Shown here: positions 45,216 through 50,553 of the stretch, one piece after another
How positions within the stretch are numbered: the first letter of the stretch is position 1
Layout: each line of letters opens with the position of its first letter
Assembly: GCA_005240145.1 (NCBI GenBank)
Contig: SBAS01000116.1
Coordinates: 1-50,553, forward strand
Reading direction: 5' to 3'
DNA: 50,553 nt
From: Nitrosomonadales bacterium
Lineage (GTDB): Bacteria > Pseudomonadota > Gammaproteobacteria > Burkholderiales > SG8-39
Position numbers and translations under genes: made by a program
The notes under the pieces: model-generated
Databases searched by the model: none
What the model was told of the DNA's origin: nothing
The model's input: only the letters and a program-made list of their open reading frames with translations

Positions 45216-46904
45216 CCAACCTCGCTGGTCTTTTTTTTGGACTTTCAGACTCGCGTGGTCTGTTCCATTTAGAACGCGATATTCCTTCCTACCGTGCACC
45301 GTCTTACCTGTGTATTTGATCGAATCGCCGATGATGGGAAGTTGCATGTGAATCGTCAGTTCATGCTCCTTCTCTGCTTCACGGCAGCGAACGTCAATGC
45401 GCTTGATTAGCCCATGCAGATAGTCGTACTTCCCTTGATCGCTGAGCTTGTCAGTCTTGTCCAATTCGCTGCCGAACTCGCTCAGCCAATCGACCCATTT
45501 GCGCGCCTCAGAAGCGCCCTGCATTTCAGCGCGCCCATGAGCGATACGCTCGTCCAACTTAGCCATTTCCTCGTTCAGCTTCCTGACCATAGCCTTGTAG
45601 ACGTTCTCGCTCACCTTCTTGAGTAGATGATTCACTTCGAGACTGGCGAGCGTCTCGCTGAGCTTCGCGTGATCGCTTTGAAGCTTTCTAACGTCCTTTT
45701 CGAGCTTCGCTGCCTGCTCAGCAGATAGTACGACGAGCCCATGCGCCTTCAATACGCGATTCTTGACATCCTCTTTCAGCTTATGTGAGTTCTTGTGTAC
45801 CGACTTGATGAAGTCCCACACGATCTTGTCGGTCTGCTCGATATTCATTGAGCGAGTGAATCCGCAGTTCTTGCCATGCTGCCAAGGTGTCGCTGATCCA
45901 CCTTTCTTTGCCCACTCACGCTCTTTGTTCGGACAGTAGTAGATCGCAACGCCCTGATTCGATCTACGTCCGCTGATCGCTCTGCCACAATGAGCGCAGT
46001 ACATGAAGTCGCGCAGCAGATAGAAGTGCTTGGTAGTCGCGTTCTTCTGAAGCTGCCGCTTCGCTGACTCTGCGCGAACCTGCTGCGCTGTTACCCAAGT
46101 CAGATTGTCAACGATCCGTGGGCAATCTACTTTGACTATCTCGCCAGTCTTGTGATCCTTGAATTCGTAGTAGCCGTCGTAGTGCGTGTTTCCAACCACT
46201 GCATTGATTGAGCCAATAGTCCATAGTCCGCGTCTTCTCGGCAGCACGCCATTGTCATCAAGCAGCTTCTTTATCTTAGCGATGCTTGTCTTCTTGATGA
46301 CCTCTTTGAAGATGCGCTTAACCCACCGCGCCTCGCTCTCCCTGATTACGAGCTTCTTGTTCTCGATGCTGTATCCATAAGTCGCTGCGCCACCGTGCCA
46401 CTGTCCGAGCTTGACCTTGTTGAGCTTGCCAAATCTCGTGCGCTCCATGCGCACTGCGTTCTCATGCCCTGCGAACGCATCGAGCATCTGCTTCATGAGC
46501 AGATCGCTCGCGTTTGAAAGATCGAATTCGCCATCCTTCGTGTAGAGCGTTACGCCCTTCTTCTGACAAGCGTATCTGAGCGTGGACGCTACTTGATCGT
46601 TTCGAGAGAGCCTCGATTGATCGTAGACCCAAAGATGCTTGACGTTGCCTGCCTCGATCTCAGCGAACAATCTCGCGAGTACAGGACGAGTCGCGATGTC
46701 TTCGTGATGCGAGCTTGCGTCGCCTTCGTTCCAATGCTTCAAAGCGAATCCCAATGCCTTTGCGCGCTTCCTGCCTAGCTCCTCTTGCGTTTCGAGTGAC
46801 GACCCTTCGCTCTTTTGCCGTTCCGTGGAGACTCGCGTGTAGATATGCAAGGTCTCTTGGAGGGTGTCAGTCGTCGCTTGTGGACTCTGAATTGCTGCAC
46901 TCAT
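45210..46904 (-). CDS. Large serine recombinase (site-specific integrase)
   Basis: A 564-aa protein. The resolvase domain holds the nucleophile serine in IYTRVSTERQ near residue 22 and the active-site region YDQSRLSRND near 99. A recombinase domain follows, then a zinc ribbon (CAHCGRAISGRR ... YYCPNKERE, near 300) and a long coiled coil (AAKLEKDVRKLQSDHAKLSE). This is the build of phage and ICE integrases that insert DNA at a fixed attB. Start ATG 46904 has no clear ribosome binding site. Codon use and GC are lower than in the host region on its left. Last gene of the element at this end. Confidence 0.94.
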   Translation of the reverse strand: MSAAIQSPQATTDTLQETLHIYTRVSTERQKSEGSSLETQEELGRKRAKALGFALKHWNEGDASSHHEDIATRPVLARLFAEIEAGNVKHLWVYDQSRLSRNDQVASTLRYACQKKGVTLYTKDGEFDLSNASDLLMKQMLDAFAGHENAVRMERTRFGKLNKVKLGQWHGGAATYGYSIENKKLVIRESEARWVKRIFKEVIKKTSIAKIKKLLDDNGVLPRRRGLWTIGSINAVVGNTHYDGYYEFKDHKTGEIVKVDCPRIVDNLTWVTAQQVRAESAKRQLQKNATTKHFYLLRDFMYCAHCGRAISGRRSNQGVAIYYCPNKEREWAKKGGSATPWQHGKNCGFTRSMNIEQTDKIVWDFIKSVHKNSHKLKEDVKNRVLKAHGLVVLSAEQAAKLEKDVRKLQSDHAKLSETLASLEVNHLLKKVSENVYKAMVRKLNEEMAKLDERIAHGRAEMQGASEARKWVDWLSEFGSELDKTDKLSDQGKYDYLHGLIKRIDVRCREAEKEHELTIHMQLPIIGDSIKYTGKTVHGRKEYRVLNGTDHASLKVQKKDQRGWN

Positions 46905-46921
46905 GAGCGTTACTGTATAGC

Positions 46922-46947
46922 CGCAGGAGCGATATTCCTAGCCTGCG
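46922..46947. repeat. Inverted repeat CGCAGG-N14-CCTGCG upstream of the recombinase
   Basis: The six-base arms at 46922-46927 and 46942-46947 lie 18-43 bp before the recombinase start, in a 76-bp gene-free stretch that also holds TATACA on the minus strand. It could be an operator for the recombinase promoter; six-base arms can also arise by chance. Confidence 0.3.
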
Positions 46948-46980
46948 CACGCTTGCAGGATTTCCGTCGGAGAAAATGCT

Positions 46981-47181
46981 CTAGGGCTTGAGTGTGGAGG
47001 GAGTCTTACTAGGTGTAGGGCGCAGTGCTTTCGACATTCGCTGCTGAGCCTTAGTCAACGCCTGTCTAGCGCGTTCCTTCTTTACCTGCTGCTGCATTGC
47101 CTTCGCGCGATCAGACATTGCTTTCACTCGCTGCTGTTCGGGCGTTTGGGGGTTGATTGATTTGATTTCACTTAGGCGCAT
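46981..47181 (-). CDS. Small basic helical protein following the restriction enzyme gene
   Basis: A 66-aa protein (MRLSEIKSINPQTPEQQRVK...) almost wholly charged and Gln/Lys/Arg-rich, predicted as one or two amphipathic helices with a Pro/Thr-rich end (RPTPSKTPSTLKP). It begins 7 bp after the stop of the MmeI-like gene, so it is likely co-translated. I recognise no family. Small basic partners are common in mobile elements (DNA-binding, controller or anti-restriction), but there is no evidence which applies. Confidence 0.5.
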   Translation of the reverse strand: MRLSEIKSINPQTPEQQRVKAMSDRAKAMQQQVKKERARQALTKAQQRMSKALRPTPSKTPSTLKP

Positions 47182-47188
47182 CTAGTAT

Positions 47189-49972
47189 TTAGCGCACGCC
47201 CTTTCGACTCTTAAGTTTCAACGCACCAGGCAGCAAGCTGGTGTATTGCTGATACAGCTTGAACATGAACGCTACTCGACTCGCATCATCCTTGCTGCCC
47301 TTGTAGCCGTAAGCAACGTCAACTGCCCTATCAAGCTGCTGATGCGCTTTCTGCAATGCGAGCGGCATCGACAATGGATCGTAGAGATCCGCCAACGTCG
47401 ATTGAGGAAATGCTTTCCGCGCTGCAAGCACTGCTTTTGCAGCTTTCTCAATATCTTTCTGCTGCTCTTGGTGCGGTGATTTGGGCCACGGAAAATTGTT
47501 GTACACAATTCCCGCCGAATAGCGAAAGTCACTCTTAAGTCTTCCGCATACCGTCCGCATCCATGCCATGTGCATGAACGACGTTAGTACTCCAAAGTGA
47601 TAAAGCGTTGCATTCGGAACAACTAGCACCAGATTGCTTGCAAGAGTCTGCGGAGGCATAAATGCGATCGGCACATAATTTCTCCGCTCCGACGACACGC
47701 TCGGAATCAGCAGATAGTCTGCTGACGGAAAGTTCTCGACATGAAATCGAGTCGGTGTAAGCGCAAGCTTCTGCGTGGGAGCGCTCTTACTTGCCAATCG
47801 AACTGCCTTAACTGCCTGCACACGATTCATTACCTCGGGCATCGCTCTTAGCTCTGTCGGCGAGCAATCTCCGACCCACAAGCACCACCGCACGATTCCA
47901 TTAATAAACTCCTCCGCCCCAACCCATCGCCTGAACAACTTAGCGCTAGCTGGTTCTCTCTTTACAAATTCCGATTTCTCGTCGTCACTGAACAAATAAT
48001 TCCCGCCGTCAATTGGCTTGTTTCCAATGCCGATCTGCGGCACGTTGCATATCGGAAAGCTTCTGTTCTCTAAAACGACTAACGGCGCATCTGTTAAGTA
48101 GGGATTGATTTGTTTCGATACGATCTCGCGCGGCGTCGCATCGGCAATAGTTGCGTAGTCGAAGATTACTTTTCTCACTGCGTTAACGTAGGAGAAGCCG
48201 ACGATTACGCAATGCACTGCTGCTATGGCTTTGCCCTCGTTTGTCCATCTAAATGTGCGATGGGCAAAATTAATTGAGATTCCTTGTCGCAACAGCCAAC
48301 TCCAAAGCACCGCAACTTGCTCGCCTTGCACAATGCTGTTGGTCGAGACGAATGCAACTGCGATACGAGTGCCTTTAGCAAACTCCGCTGCCTTCACGTA
48401 CCAACCTGCAACGTAATCGAGCAAGCCATAGTTCTTCAGCTTGCTTGCAACAAGCTCCATGTCGCCTTTTTGCGCAGGCGATTGAAATTTGCCGCCGACA
48501 AACGGAGGATTTCCGAATATGAAATTGCAGCGCCCTGCGTCTATCACTGTGCTCCACTCCACCTGCAAAGCGTTGCCACATACGATGTGCGGCGAATCGA
48601 CAAGTGGCACAGTAGCGCGAGTATTTCCGAAGCGCTTCGCTGCTTCCAAGTTCTGCTGATGGTCTGTAATCCACAGCGCGACACGCGCTATATGCGCTGC
48701 TGCCTCGTCAATTTCGATACCGTAGAACTGACTGACTTTGACCCTGCACAGCGTTGCAACATCGAGCAAGCCTCTGCCTCGCCCAACGTTGAACAGCTCA
48801 GCTATTACCTCGTTCTCCAATCTGCGAAGCTCTCTGTACGCAATGACAAGAAAGTTTCCGCAGCCGCAAGCAGGATCGAAGAATGTGAGATTCGGTAGCT
48901 TGTCGTAGAGTGCTTGCAAGCGTGGCTTGCTGCGACGCGCAGCTTCGAATTCAGCGCGCAAGTCATCCATGAACAGTGGATTGATGACGCGCAGAATGTT
49001 GCGCTCGCTTGTGTAGTGCGCGCCAAGCTCTCTGCGTGTCGCCTGTCTCCGTGCGTCTGTATCGTGTTCCTCAAGTACGCCTTGAAACATCGCCCCGAAA
49101 ATCGCAGGCGAAATCTCGCTCCAATCGAGCGCAATGCAAGTCATCAGCAAATCACGCAAGCCACTATCAAACGAAGTGATGCGAGTTCGCTCGCTGAACA
49201 GACTGCCGTTCACATACGCAAACGCTGCGAGCGTGTCGTCTAAGTTCTTCTGCCGCTCTGCTTCAGGCTGATTCAGTACGTCGAACAGTTCAGCAAGCCC
49301 TGATCCCAAATCAGTGCCGTCTTGTCGCGTGCGCTCGACCAAGCGCCGAAAGATGCCGTTCTCACCGAAGATGCTTGTGTCGTCTGCGAACAAGCAGAAC
49401 AGCAAGCGCGTCAGAAATATCTCTAGATCGCGCCCTTTGAAGTTCGCTCGCAACAATGCTTCGTGCAGCTTGCTGATTGCATACGCGGCATTGCGATTGA
49501 TCGGCGTTTCTTCAGTGATCGCAGCGTCTTCGCCCTCCAACAAGAATTTGAACCAACTCGCCTTCTGCGGCAGCTGATTCAGCTCACATTGAACTTGCTT
49601 CTTGTCCTTCAAGTCGTACAGATGAATGCGCGCGAAGTCGCTAGTGATGATGTAGCGCGGTCGCTCAGCTTCAGGCAGAGCCATGAAGTATTCTTGCGCT
49701 TGCTCATACGCGACAGCTAAATCCTTGCCGCGGCTTTTGTGTTCGACAATCAGCTTGCCAGGTATGAACGAGTCGATACGCCCACGCCCACCTGACAGTT
49801 TATGTACAGCTTGCTCGTAGATAGTCGCTGACTCAGCTCGAATGCCGTAGCACTCATAGAAGCGAGTCCAGAAGATAGAAGCTTGCTGCTGTTCGTTCGC
49901 AGCATCTTTGAACTGCCGCGCAAACGCAGTCAGTCGCTTCTTTATCTCAGCTAGCGACAGCGATGATGCCAT
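47189..49972 (-). CDS. MmeI-like type IIL restriction-modification enzyme, single chain
   Basis: A 927-aa bifunctional enzyme. The N-terminal PD-ExK nuclease shows Asp67 in RIDSFIPG and Glu77/Lys79 in IVEHKSRGKD, the same spacing as MmeI (D70, E80, K82). A helical linker with FLTRLLFCLFADDTSIF follows. The adenine methyltransferase has motif I FFDPACGCGNFLVIAYREL and motif IV FGNPPFVGG. The C-terminal part with SVSSERRNYVPIAFM is the target-recognition domain, and the end LYQQYTSLLP matches MmeI. Such enzymes methylate one strand of an asymmetric site and cut about 20 bp away. ATG 49972 is preferred over an upstream TTG (50041) because an AGGGGG precedes it and the alignment begins here. No separate methyltransferase is needed. 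Confidence 0.94.
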   Translation of the reverse strand: MASSLSLAEIKKRLTAFARQFKDAANEQQQASIFWTRFYECYGIRAESATIYEQAVHKLSGGRGRIDSFIPGKLIVEHKSRGKDLAVAYEQAQEYFMALPEAERPRYIITSDFARIHLYDLKDKKQVQCELNQLPQKASWFKFLLEGEDAAITEETPINRNAAYAISKLHEALLRANFKGRDLEIFLTRLLFCLFADDTSIFGENGIFRRLVERTRQDGTDLGSGLAELFDVLNQPEAERQKNLDDTLAAFAYVNGSLFSERTRITSFDSGLRDLLMTCIALDWSEISPAIFGAMFQGVLEEHDTDARRQATRRELGAHYTSERNILRVINPLFMDDLRAEFEAARRSKPRLQALYDKLPNLTFFDPACGCGNFLVIAYRELRRLENEVIAELFNVGRGRGLLDVATLCRVKVSQFYGIEIDEAAAHIARVALWITDHQQNLEAAKRFGNTRATVPLVDSPHIVCGNALQVEWSTVIDAGRCNFIFGNPPFVGGKFQSPAQKGDMELVASKLKNYGLLDYVAGWYVKAAEFAKGTRIAVAFVSTNSIVQGEQVAVLWSWLLRQGISINFAHRTFRWTNEGKAIAAVHCVIVGFSYVNAVRKVIFDYATIADATPREIVSKQINPYLTDAPLVVLENRSFPICNVPQIGIGNKPIDGGNYLFSDDEKSEFVKREPASAKLFRRWVGAEEFINGIVRWCLWVGDCSPTELRAMPEVMNRVQAVKAVRLASKSAPTQKLALTPTRFHVENFPSADYLLIPSVSSERRNYVPIAFMPPQTLASNLVLVVPNATLYHFGVLTSFMHMAWMRTVCGRLKSDFRYSAGIVYNNFPWPKSPHQEQQKDIEKAAKAVLAARKAFPQSTLADLYDPLSMPLALQKAHQQLDRAVDVAYGYKGSKDDASRVAFMFKLYQQYTSLLPGALKLKSRKGVR

Positions 49973-50039
49973 CCAACTTGCCCCCTTTTGCGCAGCCTTG
50001 CACTGCGTCGCAAGTATGTTGCAGATACGGCAGATAGGC

Positions 50040-50064
50040 AAAAAGGAAGCGCGTCGCCGCGCCT
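50040..50064 (-). terminator. Possible intrinsic terminator after the 148-aa gene
   Basis: GCGCG (50049-50053), a 4-base loop and CGCGC (50058-50062) form a short stem with A-rich sequence on one side and TTCCTTTTT on the other when read on the minus strand. It lies between the hypothetical gene and the MmeI-like gene. Confidence 0.45.
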
Positions 50065-50099
50065 CTTTCTTTGATCCCTAAGTCTGTATCGTTACCTGC

Positions 50100-50546
50100 C
50101 TATTTCTTCCCCTTGAATCCCTTTCGCACAGACGCACTAGCAGCCTCGATCTGCGTATCCAACTCGCCTGCTTCCACGGCCTTCTTCAGCGCGTCTAGCA
50201 CTGAGACCAGCTCCGACTCGGTAGCGACTTCGATTGCGTTCCTACCCTTCGCGAAGTCGATCAACTTGCTTCCATAGCGAAGCTGTACGCAAGTCTTTCC
50301 GCTTTCAGCGCGAAACCACCACGGACGCACCTTGCGCGTCTGCTCGATGGATTGGACTTCGCCCGTAATTCGATCCTTCACGTTTCGGATTCGCTTCGGA
50401 GCGTAAGTCGCGCCCTCCTTGATCGCTTTCGCAAGCGCGATCTGATCTGCAAGCTTCGCAGACAGCTTGTTGCGGCGAAACTGAACAGGCGACATGACGT
50501 TGATGCGAACAGCCGCTACGAGCTTCAAACCATTCAATGCACTCAT
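50100..50546 (-). CDS. Conserved hypothetical protein, DUF6641-like
   Basis: A 148-aa protein starting MSALNGLKLVAAVRIN and containing MSPVQFRRNKLSAKLADQIA, then GATYAPKRIRNVKDRITGE and WWFRAESGKTCVQLRYGSKL, which alternates charged and aromatic residues, and a helical end. As I remember them, DUF6641 proteins encoded in prophages and integrative elements of betaproteobacteria share the opening MSALNxLKLVAAxR and the RRNKL-TYAPKR blocks, so I place it there with reservations. Function is unknown. It is upstream of the MmeI-like gene on the same strand, separated by a possible terminator. It belongs to the mobile element. Confidence 0.65.
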   Translation of the reverse strand: MSALNGLKLVAAVRINVMSPVQFRRNKLSAKLADQIALAKAIKEGATYAPKRIRNVKDRITGEVQSIEQTRKVRPWWFRAESGKTCVQLRYGSKLIDFAKGRNAIEVATESELVSVLDALKKAVEAGELDTQIEAASASVRKGFKGKK

Positions 50547-50553
50547 TTGGATC

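Noticed and set aside
45163-45219. TTG start 57 bp upstream for the FAD oxidoreductase
   Set aside because: The added residues come from recombinase-gene and junction sequence, while GTG 45162 directly precedes the FAD-binding strand.

Overview
The window looks like chromosome of a GC-rich betaproteobacterium, most likely Burkholderiales or a close relative. The evidence is three orphan Bug/TctC-type solute receptors, paired branched-chain-type ABC transporters with built-in AMP-forming CoA ligases, a fused isobutyryl-CoA mutase, and dense gene packing with many 1-8 bp overlaps. No rRNA, tRNA, CRISPR array or insertion sequence was seen.

Region 1 (1-17.9 kb) is a catabolic import block. Two seven-protein-type transport operons face each other. 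Operon A runs rightwards (livG, acyl-CoA ligase, livH, livM, binding protein, livF) and diverges from a partial PaaK-like CoA ligase at the left edge. Operon B runs leftwards (acyl-CoA ligase, livG, livH, livM, binding protein, livF) and has a 20-bp perfect hairpin between the binding-protein gene and livF. Between them lie a Rieske oxygenase, a short-chain dehydrogenase and a Baeyer-Villiger-type monooxygenase. The likely logic is uptake of a carboxylic or aromatic acid, CoA activation and oxidative attack; the substrate cannot be read from sequence.

Region 2 (17.9-28.2 kb) continues the catabolic theme. It has an alpha/beta hydrolase, a Bug receptor and a two-HTH-type regulator on the plus strand. 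On the minus strand are a class II aldolase-like gene (with a 13-codon leader ORF), a Bug receptor, a sulfatase translationally coupled to it, icmF with its own palindrome-bearing promoter, and another Bug receptor.

Region 3 (28.2-43.6 kb) is a metal-resistance block. It opens with a secreted HExxH protein, then a mer locus reduced to merT, merP and a GDCCVxC protein. The divergent merR is an internally deleted 48-codon remnant, and no merA is present. Next come cusCBA-type Cu/Ag efflux, a CusF-like chaperone, a cupredoxin, a Tat-exported multicopper oxidase, a second TolC-type lipoprotein, two small Cys/His-rich exported proteins, cueR, copA and a divergent copZ. copA and copZ are read from back-to-back CueR-type promoters.

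Region 4 (45.2 kb to the right edge) is a visibly less GC-rich mobile element. A large serine recombinase sits at its left border, directly against the upstream region of a phytoene-desaturase-like FAD oxidoreductase gene. Behind it are a small basic protein, a single-chain MmeI-like (type IIL) restriction-modification enzyme and a 148-residue conserved hypothetical protein. The element runs past the window end.

All six convergent gene junctions in the window have at most 1 bp between stop codons, and two share a single CTAG.
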